Assembly (NCBI GenBank): GCA_017656505.1
Contig: JACDNU010000007.1
Coordinates: forward strand, 1-64,000
Reading direction: 5' to 3'
DNA: 64,000 nt
Source: Archaeoglobus sp.
GTDB lineage: Archaea; Halobacteriota; Archaeoglobi; Archaeoglobales; Archaeoglobaceae
In this document: positions 16,930-26,071 of the stretch, piece by piece
Layout of the letters: the number at the start of each line of letters is the position of its first letter
Numbering within the stretch: position 1 is the first letter of the stretch
Program-made: the position numbers and the translations under genes
Notes under the pieces: model-generated
What the model saw: the letters and a program-made list of their open reading frames with translations, nothing else
What the model was told of the DNA's origin: nothing
Database searches by the model: none

Positions 16930-17913
16930 TCATTTCCTAATAGCCACGTAAATATCCGCCTCTACCATCCTCCCGTCCTTGTAGTAGTGGTGAACAAAAT
17001 AGATGTTTCCTTCGTTATCCAAACTCGGCTCGCCTGCGAACTGCGAGATTACGAGTTCCGGCTCCTGCCATTCTCCGTTAATTCTCTTAGATCTAAAAAT
17101 CGCAGGGCTGCCATTATACTCTCTTGTGAACCACAGCTCTTTTCCGTCCTGAGTTACGAAAGGCTGTCCCTCATTCGCCCGAGTGTTAACAGCCTCAACG
17201 TTCTCAGGCTCCTGCCAAGCTCCATTGACTTTCCTTGTTACCCAAATGTCGGTTCCGCCCTTGCCACCAGCCCTGGCTGAGTGAAAATAGATCTCCTTTC
17301 CGTCTGCGGTGATGTGCATTTCTCCAACCTCATACTTAACGTTCAGCAACTTTCCTGCGTTTCTCCAGTTCGTCCACTTTCCATCCCTGAATTCTGCGAT
17401 ATACAGATCCACTTCCCTGTAATTCCCTTTGCGTACAGAACAGAACCACATTTCGTTACCAAGCACGAAGGAGCATCCATCCAATGAAACATCATCGTTC
17501 AGAATCACCCTCTCAGGTTTACTCCATCCACCATCCTGCTTTTTTGAAACCCATATTCCTGAAACCCCATCGATTAGCTGCTTTTCTGGAGGTTCGTTCA
17601 CATCTGGAACGAAAACAAAGTAAAGCGTGCCATCAGGTGTTATAAAAGGTGAATCTTCCAATCCTGCAGTATTCACAGGATATGGTAGAGGAACGGGCTT
17701 TTCGTATTCATCGGAATGCATTACAGGAGGATAAACATCCGTTTCCGGAGTCATCTTAACTGCATTTGGGGGAATTTTACTTTCTCTATCGGTGATTCTC
17801 TTTTCCGGTTCCTTCGAATTAGCATCTTCCACATTTTTATCAGAACACCCACAGATTAAAAGCACAGTAAGGATAATCCCCAACACGAACAAAAACTTCC
17901 GGCTTGGTTCCAT
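16930..17913 (-). CDS. Secreted lipoprotein with PD40/WD40-like beta-propeller repeats
   Basis: A 327-residue protein. The N-terminus has a hydrophobic segment ending in a lipobox-like LLICGC near residues 18-23, so it is probably exported and lipid-anchored. The rest is repeats of the TolB/PD40 type: ITADGKEIYFHSARAGGKGG, then VTQDGKELWFTREYNGSP, FITPDGTLYFVF, each followed by a W-x-EP-x-N/V turn. Such propellers bind ligands or proteins at the cell surface. No neighbouring gene points to a partner. Confidence 0.8.
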   Translation of the reverse strand: MEPSRKFLFVLGIILTVLLICGCSDKNVEDANSKEPEKRITDRESKIPPNAVKMTPETDVYPPVMHSDEYEKPVPLPYPVNTAGLEDSPFITPDGTLYFVFVPDVNEPPEKQLIDGVSGIWVSKKQDGGWSKPERVILNDDVSLDGCSFVLGNEMWFCSVRKGNYREVDLYIAEFRDGKWTNWRNAGKLLNVKYEVGEMHITADGKEIYFHSARAGGKGGTDIWVTRKVNGAWQEPENVEAVNTRANEGQPFVTQDGKELWFTREYNGSPAIFRSKRINGEWQEPELVISQFAGEPSLDNEGNIYFVHHYYKDGRMVEADIYVAIRK

Positions 17914-18392
17914 TACATTTCATTGCTGCCTATTATTCTTAAACATTTGGCCGTATTCGGTTGCAATTCAGTAATCCATCGTAATTCATAGTTCTGAATC
18001 GTAGATTATAGATATAGAATTGTAAATTTGGTATTTCACTTTTAAACCGAATTGAGAAACTAATACTTAACTTAAAAATATTAAAAACATTCCCAGATCT
18101 TGAAACAAAATTAAAAGTCAAACCTAAAAACGTTCAAAGGCTTGGAAAAGAGGCATTGTCAGTACGGTTCTGACAGCGGATGGTTTTCCACCCTCAATTA
18201 AGCTTCGAACAACCCGTTATTACTCAAAGCTCAATCTTCGCCTCTAGATTTAAGTGTAAGGCGCACTATATAACACTTCTGACAGTTTAATCTTACATAC
18301 TTGTCAATACTATCTGAGTAGAATGTAATGCATCGTTTGCATCGTTTGTATCGCTTTTGCCAACCAATTCAATCCACCGAAATCTTTATTAA
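17914..18392. other. Non-coding region between divergent genes
   Basis: About 480 bp without a convincing reading frame. It contains a hairpin-capable TGTCAG/CTGACA pair around 18158-18176, later CTGACAG and TTGTCAA words, and a threefold TGCATCGTTT-like tandem repeat at about 18332-18356. Promoters for both flanking genes should lie here. Confidence 0.5.
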
Positions 18393-18418
18393 CATGTGTA
18401 AGTAAATTATTACACATG
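18393..18418. promoter_or_regulatory. 9-8-9 palindromic operator for the 18.4-20.0 kb operon
   Basis: CATGTGTAA (18393-18401) and TTACACATG (18410-18418) are perfect inverted repeats separated by 8 bp. A CTTTATTAA TATA-like box (18384-18392) sits directly upstream, so the palindrome would cover the transcription start. Size and symmetry fit ArsR/SmtB-family operators, and an ArsR-type repressor is the third gene of the operon. Confidence 0.7.
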
Positions 18419-18433
18419 AAGGAGATGATAAAC

Positions 18434-19066
18434 ATGAGGAAAGTATTGAAGTTTGGTATTGGCATGCTGATTGCAATTGCAACAATTGCAATGGCTACAG
18501 CGGCAACAGCAGTAGTTGAGAATGAAAACGGGAAGGCTTACGGAATGAAAGCATACGAAATGCTTGAAAAAGCCGAGCTGGAAAGCTATGGTGACCATTA
18601 CATCATAGTCGTCGATGGAGAAAGAGTTGGAGTGCTATGGAAAGATGTAAAGCTTGAAGATGTAACGGTTGGTGAGCCTTTTGAAGCCGAATGGGGTGTT
18701 AAAGCACCACTGCTTGTTGGAAAGGAAGTTGTAGGCCAAATATTTGTTGAAGGTAAGCCCTTTGGCTGGATGCATAGCACAGCAAATTCAGAGATGAACA
18801 GATATGGATGGCAAGGTTGTAGCTGTGACTGTAGCCGAGAGACACAATATGGCCAAAATGAATATGGGCACATGTATGGACACGGAAAGCACGGAAACTA
18901 TGGAGAATGGCAGGACATCGGCTATGGCCGACATGGTCAATATGGTCAACATAATCAACATGGCCAACATGGCCAAGACGGTCACAACCACGTGTACAGA
19001 GTTGGAGAAGGGCTGGGATGGCAAAATTCTGTAGATTGTGAACATGGTTTGGGCCGAGGAAGGTAA
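18434..19066 (+). CDS. Secreted His/Gly/Gln-rich protein, putative metal binding
   Basis: A 210-residue protein from ATG 18434, chosen because GGAGATGAT lies 6 nt upstream; ATG 18416 sits inside the operator. A signal peptide (KVLKFGIGMLIAIATIAMATAATA) covers the first 25-30 residues. A small beta-rich domain follows (HYIIVVDGERVGVLW, LLVGKEVVGQIFVEGKPFGW), then a Cys cluster GCSCDC and a low-complexity tail rich in His, Gly, Gln and Tyr (GRHGQYGQHNQHGQHGQDGH). The tail arose from tandem 9-bp CAYGGYCAA units. Extracytoplasmic metal binding is inferred from composition. Family not recognised. Confidence 0.75.
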   Translation: MRKVLKFGIGMLIAIATIAMATAATAVVENENGKAYGMKAYEMLEKAELESYGDHYIIVVDGERVGVLWKDVKLEDVTVGEPFEAEWGVKAPLLVGKEVVGQIFVEGKPFGWMHSTANSEMNRYGWQGCSCDCSRETQYGQNEYGHMYGHGKHGNYGEWQDIGYGRHGQYGQHNQHGQHGQDGHNHVYRVGEGLGWQNSVDCEHGLGRGR

Positions 19067-19104
19067 AGAATCTCCAACTTTTAATTTTTTGGGAGGTGGG
19101 AAAG

Positions 19105-19413
19105 ATGCTAAGTAGGTTAAAGACAAGATTTCTGATCTTCTGGATTATGGTTGCTAGCGGGCTTGTAACGCTAATAAGCGGATTGATACTATGGTTTGCA
19201 CCTAGGGGCGCACATTCCAGAGAAGCAATACTATACGGACTTCAAAAGAGCACATGGCTTGACATACATCCTTACTTTGCTTTGCTTGCCGTTGGAATGG
19301 TAGCGATCCATCTGGTAGATAAGTGGAGATGTCTGAAAGTATATCTCAGGTCTCCTCTCAGGAAAGAATCCTTATCTCAGGTGAAGGAGATAAAATGTGA
19401 AATTCAGATGTGA
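19105..19413 (+). CDS. DUF4405-like membrane protein, possible b-type heme binder
   Basis: A 102-residue protein from ATG 19105 with GGGAGGTGG 6 nt upstream. Two transmembrane helices are visible: WIMVASGLVTLISGLILWF and YFALLAVGMVAIHLV. The second is bracketed by two histidines (LDIHPYF and VAIHLVD) 14 residues apart, the spacing used by helices that ligate two hemes in cytochromes b. It is translated directly after the secreted His-rich protein, suggesting the two work at the same membrane face. Heme binding is inference. Confidence 0.7.
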   Translation: MLSRLKTRFLIFWIMVASGLVTLISGLILWFAPRGAHSREAILYGLQKSTWLDIHPYFALLAVGMVAIHLVDKWRCLKVYLRSPLRKESLSQVKEIKCEIQM

Positions 19414-19466
19414 AATCTAACTTTCGAATAAACTTTTTTTATTTAACTTTAAAATGATAGAATGCA

Positions 19467-19805
19467 GTGGAATTAACAGAAAAATATATGAGCTCGAAAA
19501 ATAATGTCCAAAAGGTGCCTGAATTAACCCTTCAAAGACTCGTAGCTCTCGGAGATGCGCTTTCAAACCCTCTTCGAATCAAAATACTCAAACTGCTCAT
19601 GGAAAAGGAGTGGTACGTTTATGAGATGGCCAAGGAACTATCCATTTCGAGACAACTCCTTTATCTGCATTTGAAGAAACTTGAGAAAGCAGGATTGGTT
19701 GAAAGCGATATAAGATTGGAAGAAAACAAGGCTAAGAAGTATTACTGGGCATCAGATTTCAATTTCGTCATCAGTAATGAGACTCTAAAAAAATTGGAGG
19801 TGTAG
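19467..19805 (+). CDS. ArsR-type winged-helix transcriptional regulator
   Basis: Up to 112 residues from GTG 19467; ATG 19488 is an alternative start. The winged helix is clear: LVALGDALSNPLRIKILKLL, recognition helix SISRQLLYLHLKKLEKAGLV, then a wing with KKYYWA. It lacks the CxC metal-sensing motif of classical ArsR proteins, so the signal is unknown. It is the third gene of the 18.4-20.0 kb unit and the obvious candidate to bind the palindrome at 18393-18418. A second TATA-like CTTTAAAATG at 19447-19456 could drive it separately. Confidence 0.85.
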   Translation: MELTEKYMSSKNNVQKVPELTLQRLVALGDALSNPLRIKILKLLMEKEWYVYEMAKELSISRQLLYLHLKKLEKAGLVESDIRLEENKAKKYYWASDFNFVISNETLKKLEV

Positions 19806-19808
19806 AAA

Positions 19809-20021
19809 ATGGCTGGAATGGTGGGAATGGCTGGATTGACAGATGTACTACTTGGAATGGTCGTTGGATTTGGAATTACCGCTGCAATTATGGTAATAGG
19901 CTTCTATTTGATTATGAAAACAATTAATGACCTTAGAAATTCGGTAACAAAGATTGAAAGTAGAATAGAGAATGTTGAAGGTAAGGTAAGCGACATCGCA
20001 AAGCAGCTTGAGGAAGTTTGA
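19809..20021 (+). CDS. Small membrane protein with C-terminal coiled coil
   Basis: A 70-residue protein starting 3 nt after the ArsR gene stop, with GGAGGTGTAG as Shine-Dalgarno overlapping that stop. Residues about 8-36 form one transmembrane helix (VLLGMVVGFGITAAIMVIGFY). Residues 40-70 are a heptad coiled coil (SVTKIESRIENVEGKVSDIAKQL). The architecture resembles small membrane scaffolds. No family recognised; co-regulated with the secreted and heme-like membrane proteins upstream. Confidence 0.7.
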   Translation: MAGMVGMAGLTDVLLGMVVGFGITAAIMVIGFYLIMKTINDLRNSVTKIESRIENVEGKVSDIAKQLEEV

Positions 20022-20045
20022 GGTTTGTTGTGGAATTTAAGAAAC

Positions 20046-22865
20046 TCAATGATTCAGATAATTCCTAACCTCTTCCGTTTCAATCCAGCCTTTGTCAAGG
20101 TTTCTAATTATCTCATCGATTCTTTCTACCTGCTCAAGGATGAGCTTTGAATTCTCGCTGTCATCTATCTCAGCCAATCCGGCTATAACCATGAGCGGGT
20201 TTCTTATAGCGTCGAGGAGGTAAGCGAAGTACTCTATGTTCTTGTTTATCTGTCTGTATGCTTTTCTTTTCTGTTCTGCCAGTTCTAAAGATCTTAAGGC
20301 GAACGCAATATCGTTTGCCATCGTTTTCAGCATCTCCAGTTCATTCTCAAATGGTTTCTCTTTCTTGAAAAGGATAAGGGTGCCGTAAGAAACGGTGTCA
20401 AAGAGAGGAAGGATAATTATGTGAGAGTTTTCCTTAACGGGACAAGCCTTCTCGCAATCCATGCAGAGTTTCTCTTCACCCTCAACTCTAAAGCCGTTCA
20501 TGAATAGCTCTGTAGTAATTTCAACCGGATAGGAAATGCTCAGCCTCAATTTATCACAGTTTACATCTCCGAGAACCTTTACTCTCCCACCCTTTCTCCA
20601 AATTATTTGGCACTGGTAATTGGAAAGCTTTTTTCGAATCCTCCTTAGTATGGTTTCGCAATCGGTTTCGTGGACTATTATGTTGCTGATCTCGTTTATC
20701 GTTTTTAGAAGCATGTTCAGATTCATCAGATCGGTTACATCCTCCACCATCGCTAAGCAAAACTTTCCTTCAGGCAGCTCTAAAGGAATAAAGGTTGTGT
20801 AAAAGTATCCATCGTTGTTGTCGATAAATGAAACGTTTCTGTTCGATTCGAGTGCCTGTCTTAAATGCTTTAATCTTCTTTCTGCAACTTCCTTGGGGAA
20901 GAGATCAAAAAAGCTTTTTCCGATCGGATTTCTGCCTACGCTTCTTTCCATCGCTGGATTGCAGTCAACAACAATTCCGAACTCGTTTACAATGGCTATG
21001 AGGACTGATGAATTGCTGAAAATTTTTCTGTACTTCTCTTCAGACTTTCTGAGCTCTGTCACATCAATAAGAGTGCCAATAATTGCTGGTTTTCCTCCAA
21101 TCACAGCTCTAGAGCCATATGCCTCCACATCTCTGACCCCACCATCTTTGGTCATTATCTTTAGCGTATAGTTTATGGCCACGCTTTCACCTGAGAGCCT
21201 CTTTCTTATGTTGTTCTCCACTAATTCCCTGTAATCTGGATGAATAACGTGTGTAACCTTTTTGTTTATCAACTCCTCTGCTTCAAATCCGCAAATTTCG
21301 GCGAGCTTTGGATTCACGTACTTTAAGACCCCATCCTGAATTAGGTAGACCCCAGCAACCGATCTCTCCACCAGACTCCTGAACTTGTTCTCACTCTCTT
21401 TCAAAACCTCTTCCATCCTTTTTCTTTCGGTAATGTCCCTCCCAATTACATGCAGGAGGGGTTCGCCATCATAAATGATGTTTGCTGTCGCCTCAATCCA
21501 CAGCTTTTTACCATCAATTGAAGCAAGTACCTCCACCCTTTCTGGCCCTTTTTCACCTTTAATTAGCTCTTTTATCCTTTCAATCCACTCTCCGCTAACG
21601 AAATCGGAAATTCTTTTCCCAATCAATTCTTCCCTTTTCAGCCCTGAAACTTCAAGAGCTTTCCTGTTGCACTCCCTAATTCTTCCTTCAGCATCTATTA
21701 CGACGACTATATCTTCAACACTGTTCCATAGGTTCCTGAATTTCTCTTCAGACTTTTTAATTTGCATTTCCAGCCTTTTCCTTTCTGTTATGTCAATGAT
21801 ATTGCTTAAAACCGCCTTTTTCCCGTTGTAATTGATTTTTACTGCATTGACTAGAGCCCATCCTTCATCTCCACCTTTTGTGATGTACTTCAATTCAACG
21901 TTCGTAACCTTTTTTCCATTCATTGCATCTGTGTATGCTTTGTTTGCCACCTTTCTGAACTTCTTTGGTATTAACTCAACCAGTCTCTTGCCTATCAGCT
22001 CATCCCTTTTGTACCCTGTTACTTCCATAACCTTATTAGAGTAGACGATTTTACCATCCTGGATCACGAGTATACCTTGCAGTGACTCCTCTGAGAATTC
22101 TCTGAACCTCTCTTCAGACTCCTTTAGTCTTTTTTCGAGCAATTTATTTTCTGTTATGTCGTTAACAATGCAGAATCCAGCTGGTCTTCCTTTGTAGACC
22201 GTGCTTGAGAAAGAAAAAATCCCCCACCTTAATTCCCCTTGTTTCGTTAGGTAAGGGATCTCATACACTGAAGGTTCGACTCTCTCCCCTTTCTGCCTCT
22301 TTCTTCCCCTCTCTTTTACTGTCTCCTTCATTTCTGGATGAACGAGATCCCAGAAATTCATTTTAAGGAACTCTTCTCTCTTGTATCCCGTTAACCTCTC
22401 GACTATTGGATTGACGTAAACGAACTTATCATCCTGAAAAATGAAGATCCCGGATATGGCGTTCTCTGCAAGAACTCTGAAGACTTTTTCACTCTCCTCC
22501 AATCTCTTTTTTACCTCTTTCATTTCTGTTATGTCAAAAACGGTCCCAAGAATGAGTCGATTCTCGAGAACAACTGGTCTGAAAGCAATCCATCTCATGC
22601 TGCCATCTTTCCTTATAATTCTCAGTTCGAGTTCATCGGGTGGATTTTCCCCCCTAAAGGCCATCTCACTGTATTCAGAGATTCTCTCCCTGTCTCTAGG
22701 GTGGAGCAGGAGGAAAGGATCAAGATCCGAAAACTCATGCTTTGAATAACCGGAAATCTCCTCAATGGTTTTGTTTACATAAATGAACTTTCCATCCTTG
22801 AAGATGTAGATTCCAGCCCTGACATTGTCGAGTATTCTCTCGAAATCGAGGTGGGGGATCGCCAT
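20046..22865 (-). CDS. Multi-PAS/GAF sensor protein lacking a kinase ATPase domain
   Basis: A 939-residue protein with six PAS domains in a row, each starting with a (K/R)FR or similar helix and a core like GIYIFKDGKFIYVNKT, starting near residues 10, 130, 250, 370, 495 and 615. A GAF-like domain (about 735-870) contains CMDCEKAC. The last 60 residues resemble a HisKA helix, YLLDAIRNPLMVIAGLAE, but where kinases have His-Asp this reads Asp-Ala, and no HATPase domain follows. It has no transmembrane segment, so it should be cytoplasmic. It lies 92 nt downstream of a complete PAS kinase gene on the same strand. Confidence 0.85.
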   Translation of the reverse strand: MAIPHLDFERILDNVRAGIYIFKDGKFIYVNKTIEEISGYSKHEFSDLDPFLLLHPRDRERISEYSEMAFRGENPPDELELRIIRKDGSMRWIAFRPVVLENRLILGTVFDITEMKEVKKRLEESEKVFRVLAENAISGIFIFQDDKFVYVNPIVERLTGYKREEFLKMNFWDLVHPEMKETVKERGRKRQKGERVEPSVYEIPYLTKQGELRWGIFSFSSTVYKGRPAGFCIVNDITENKLLEKRLKESEERFREFSEESLQGILVIQDGKIVYSNKVMEVTGYKRDELIGKRLVELIPKKFRKVANKAYTDAMNGKKVTNVELKYITKGGDEGWALVNAVKINYNGKKAVLSNIIDITERKRLEMQIKKSEEKFRNLWNSVEDIVVVIDAEGRIRECNRKALEVSGLKREELIGKRISDFVSGEWIERIKELIKGEKGPERVEVLASIDGKKLWIEATANIIYDGEPLLHVIGRDITERKRMEEVLKESENKFRSLVERSVAGVYLIQDGVLKYVNPKLAEICGFEAEELINKKVTHVIHPDYRELVENNIRKRLSGESVAINYTLKIMTKDGGVRDVEAYGSRAVIGGKPAIIGTLIDVTELRKSEEKYRKIFSNSSVLIAIVNEFGIVVDCNPAMERSVGRNPIGKSFFDLFPKEVAERRLKHLRQALESNRNVSFIDNNDGYFYTTFIPLELPEGKFCLAMVEDVTDLMNLNMLLKTINEISNIIVHETDCETILRRIRKKLSNYQCQIIWRKGGRVKVLGDVNCDKLRLSISYPVEITTELFMNGFRVEGEEKLCMDCEKACPVKENSHIIILPLFDTVSYGTLILFKKEKPFENELEMLKTMANDIAFALRSLELAEQKRKAYRQINKNIEYFAYLLDAIRNPLMVIAGLAEIDDSENSKLILEQVERIDEIIRNLDKGWIETEEVRNYLNH

Positions 22866-22947
22866 TGGGCTTGTAAAGACTTTGAATTATATTAATGTTA
22901 GAGAAATTCTATGATGAGGATAACCGAAAATCGAACTTTCCAAAAAA

Positions 22948-22967
22948 CTATTCAGAACTATTCAGAA
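22948..22967. repeat. 10-bp tandem duplication across the kinase stop codon
   Basis: CTATTCAGAA stands at 22948-22957 and 22958-22967, with a degenerate third copy after it. On the minus strand each copy reads TTCTGAATAG, and the TAG at 22958-22960 is the stop of the PAS histidine kinase. Confidence 0.9.
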
Positions 22968-24670
22968 CATTTCAGCTTTACAACAAAAATGCTGCCGCTT
23001 GGTTCGTTGTTCTCCACCCAGACCTCGCCGCCATACTTTTCAACAACGCTCTTGACTATGTACAATCCCAGCCCCGTATGGCCTGTTTTTCCGTACTTGA
23101 AGCCCTCCTTGAAAATATGCTCCTTAATTTCTTCGGGAATACCTTTTCCGTAATCAACAACCCTCATCTCACAGAATCCGTTGAGCTTTTTCAACTTAAT
23201 GTCTATTCTATCGCTTCCCGAGTGGATTACGGCATTTTTTATTAAATTATTCAGGACCGAAGTGATTGCATCATCTGCCAGAACTTTGCATCCCCCCTCT
23301 ATTCCTATTTCAATATCGTAGCTTTTCCTTATCTCCTCTATGACATCCCTCAAATTGATTGATCTAAGTTTTCCGGTAGTTATAACCGATTCGAGCTCTC
23401 TCATATCATTTATAAGCTGGATACTCCTTTCTCCAGCCTTTATTGCATCTTCGAGGAAGCTTTCATCCTTTGTAGCTTTGAAGACCTCTATTGCTCCTAG
23501 GATGGCTGAGATGTCGTTTGAGAGGTCATGCCTAAGTATTTTATTAAGAAGTCTGAGCTTCTCGTTCAGGTCAACCAGCCTTTCCTCCATCTTCTTCCTT
23601 TCCGTTATGTCCATGATCATTCCGGAAATGTACTCTCCATCGAGCACAGCACTTATGAGCACTTCTATAACATTTCCAGAATTGGTAATAAGTTCAGTTT
23701 CGAATCCTACAACTCTGCCATCCTTTTTCAGAATCTCAATTAGCCTATCCCTATCCTCTTTTTTTACGTAGAGATCTCTTGGATCGAGCCTAAAAGTCTC
23801 TTCTTTGGAGTGTCCCAGCATTTCTATGAGGGCCTGATTCGCGAAAATTATTCTGCCGTCGATGGTAGTTTTGTAAACCCCTATTAAAGCGTTCTCAACT
23901 AAATTTCTGTACTCTTCCTCCGACTTTCTGAGCTTCTCCTCCAGCTCTTTTAGCTTGGTGATGTCGTACCAATTTCCTAAAACAGCGGGTCTGGAGTCGT
24001 AAATTATTCTTGTTACACTCATTAGTACCCATCTTTTTCTTCCGTCCTTCGTTCTGTATTTTACCTCCAAATTGACCTTTTTCCCGTTTAAAGCCTTCTC
24101 ATAGGCCTCCATAGCCTTATCTCTGAATTCATCCGTAACCAGAGAGAATGGCTCTATTTGCATAAGCTCTTCGAGGGAATACCCGGTAGCGATTTGGACT
24201 ATTTTGTTGATGTACTTGAACTTTCCATCCTGTATCACAAAAATTCCAGGAAGAGATTCTTCGGCAATGGTTCTAAACTTCTCTTCAGATTCTTTAAGTC
24301 TTCTTTCTAGCTCTTTTCTCTGGGTTATGTCTCTAAAAATTCCGAGACAGCCCTTAAACTTACCATCTTCTTTTTTCCCAATCACATGGCCTTCTACTTC
24401 TATTTTCCTGCCGTTCTTGGTAATAAAGACGTTTTCGATTCTTATCTCCTTTCCTTGGGTTACTTGTCGGAAAACCTCCTCGCATGTTGTGTCATCGGGA
24501 GGGAGGATGTCATAGATCGTGAGTTTTTCGATTTCATCATCTCTAAACCCGAAAACTTCCTTCCACTTTCTGTTAACGTAAACGAATTTCTTTTCTTGGT
24601 TGAGGGAGAATACTATATCTTCGGTATTTTCAGCCAGATCCTTTAGCATCTCTAGTGGAAGTTCTTTCAT
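22958..24670 (-). CDS. PAS-domain histidine kinase
   Basis: A 570-residue cytoplasmic kinase. Three PAS domains (starting near residues 8, 130 and 250) precede the phosphoacceptor helix ILRHDLSNDISAILGAIEVF near residue 375. The HATPase domain has the N box NNLIKNAVIHS, the G1 box DYGKGIPEE and the G2 box TGHTGLGLYIVKSVVEKYGG. No response regulator is adjacent, as is usual for archaeal PAS kinases. The signal is not evident. The stop codon is inside a perfect 10-bp tandem duplication at 22948-22967. Confidence 0.92.
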   Translation of the reverse strand: MKELPLEMLKDLAENTEDIVFSLNQEKKFVYVNRKWKEVFGFRDDEIEKLTIYDILPPDDTTCEEVFRQVTQGKEIRIENVFITKNGRKIEVEGHVIGKKEDGKFKGCLGIFRDITQRKELERRLKESEEKFRTIAEESLPGIFVIQDGKFKYINKIVQIATGYSLEELMQIEPFSLVTDEFRDKAMEAYEKALNGKKVNLEVKYRTKDGRKRWVLMSVTRIIYDSRPAVLGNWYDITKLKELEEKLRKSEEEYRNLVENALIGVYKTTIDGRIIFANQALIEMLGHSKEETFRLDPRDLYVKKEDRDRLIEILKKDGRVVGFETELITNSGNVIEVLISAVLDGEYISGMIMDITERKKMEERLVDLNEKLRLLNKILRHDLSNDISAILGAIEVFKATKDESFLEDAIKAGERSIQLINDMRELESVITTGKLRSINLRDVIEEIRKSYDIEIGIEGGCKVLADDAITSVLNNLIKNAVIHSGSDRIDIKLKKLNGFCEMRVVDYGKGIPEEIKEHIFKEGFKYGKTGHTGLGLYIVKSVVEKYGGEVWVENNEPSGSIFVVKLKCSE

Positions 24671-24764
24671 CCCAGTTTCACCCTTAACTCGTTAAAGGTT
24701 TATCAAGTTTTATCAACTAATGAATAAAATTTTTAGAAAATCTCATGATGATGAGTGTAAACTC

Positions 24765-25904
24765 TCACGAACCTTTGAGGTAATTCAGAAGATCTTCTTT
24801 TCCAAATTCTGATATTCCAAGATCTTCTAACGTTCTGCCTTCCTTGAAAAAGTCCCTTCCGCATACGGCTGAACCAAGCCTGATTAGAGACTCGATTGTT
24901 GGGACGACGATTCCAAACTTCCTTGCTATCCTCCAGGCAGTTACGCATCCGATAGGAATGTCTTCGGTGAAATAGCGATCTTTAACGCTCAGAGGGCCTT
25001 TTATTCCCATTATTGGAGAAGCTTCGTAGAATGGTGCAAGAAATGACTCGTGCATTATTGTATGTTTGTGATAGAACTGCTCCTTGGAATACTGTAAAAG
25101 CTTAATTCCTATGGTATCGGCAATGCTGCAGAGTTCGTTGTAGAAGGCCTCTATCACTCTAACGACAGATTCGCTCATCCCATGCTTGTAAAGGGACCAT
25201 TCACCCTTTCTAACTCCCAGAACATCTTCCCTCTGTGAAACTTCCATCGCTCCAACGTTAAGAATCGCACCAGGAACGTGCACTATTGGATTGGGGTTTT
25301 CGAGGCCAACTGCTAGGACTGTATCTGCATGCTCTAGCTTTGTTGGTATTAGAAAAGGCAAATCCTTGTTTGCTTTTAAAAATTCCGGCCAATCCTTAGA
25401 TGGTAAAGAATCTCCCCTCAGTCTATAGGCCCTCACCATACAATCTACTTTGCCCGGCGAAATAATTCTCGTGCCATAGGGGGCAGATGTCCATCCGCCC
25501 ACGATAACTTTTACTCCACTATCTTTCAGCATCTTTCTAAGTACCAAGCTACCATAGTTGTCTGGGAAGAGGCTTATAATCTGTCCATCCTCAAGATGAG
25601 GAATCATCCTTTCGAAAAAGGTTTTGTGCCCCATCGCTGGTATTGAGATTAGAACCAGTTTCACACCTTCCAGAGCCTCTTTCATGTTCGTTGTAACAGC
25701 GTCAATCTCAGCCACACCCTCGTTCTTGAACCATTTGAAGTTAAGCTGATCTCCGCGAAGTTCGATTTTTTGACTCTCAAGAACCTCTCCTAAGTTTTTA
25801 GCAAATTCAGGAAGCTCGAAGAGTCTTACTTTGTAGCCTTTAAGGCTGAGATCAGCTGCCATTGTCTGGCCAACATTTCCAGCTCCTAGAACGGCAACCT
25901 CCAT
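24765..25904 (-). CDS. NAD/NADP octopine/nopaline (opine) dehydrogenase family
   Basis: A 379-residue dehydrogenase from ATG 25904, where the Rossmann motif begins directly (MEVAVLGAGNVGQTMAADL); the frame runs 36 codons further up but without homology. The C-terminal half is the helical domain of the family, with NPNPIVHVPGAILNVG and YKHGMSESVVRVIEAF. These enzymes reductively join amino acids with keto acids, or act on related substrates; the actual substrate is not deducible. A CTTTTAAACTG box 25 nt upstream suggests a nearly leaderless mRNA. It diverges from the DIP synthase gene. Confidence 0.86.
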   Translation of the reverse strand: MEVAVLGAGNVGQTMAADLSLKGYKVRLFELPEFAKNLGEVLESQKIELRGDQLNFKWFKNEGVAEIDAVTTNMKEALEGVKLVLISIPAMGHKTFFERMIPHLEDGQIISLFPDNYGSLVLRKMLKDSGVKVIVGGWTSAPYGTRIISPGKVDCMVRAYRLRGDSLPSKDWPEFLKANKDLPFLIPTKLEHADTVLAVGLENPNPIVHVPGAILNVGAMEVSQREDVLGVRKGEWSLYKHGMSESVVRVIEAFYNELCSIADTIGIKLLQYSKEQFYHKHTIMHESFLAPFYEASPIMGIKGPLSVKDRYFTEDIPIGCVTAWRIARKFGIVVPTIESLIRLGSAVCGRDFFKEGRTLEDLGISEFGKEDLLNYLKGS

Positions 25905-25925
25905 GGGTTGAGATTTGCACCACAG

Positions 25926-26003
25926 TTTAAAAGCTTTTGAGATTGAGCAAGTTATATGGGCAAAATCATAAAGCTGTAAAGTGTAAGCAGTCAAATTTAA
26001 AAA
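25926..26003. promoter_or_regulatory. Divergent promoter region, opine dehydrogenase / DIP synthase
   Basis: On the minus strand AGCTTTTAAACTG (25926-25938) lies about 25-30 nt before the dehydrogenase ATG. On the plus strand CAAATTTAAAAATC (25990-26003) could serve the inositol-phosphate gene, leaving a leader of about 40 nt. Both are TATA-like by composition only. Confidence 0.45.
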
Positions 26004-26071
26004 TCTTAGCATCGAAATGCTTGCAGATTCTCAAAGACTTGGTTCTTTAGGGATTGCTTAGGGTGGTAGCG

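Noticed and set aside
24745-24810. Box C/D-like ATGATGA followed by CTGA
   Set aside because: It mostly lies within the opine dehydrogenase coding end, the D' and C' boxes are missing and no terminal stem is present.
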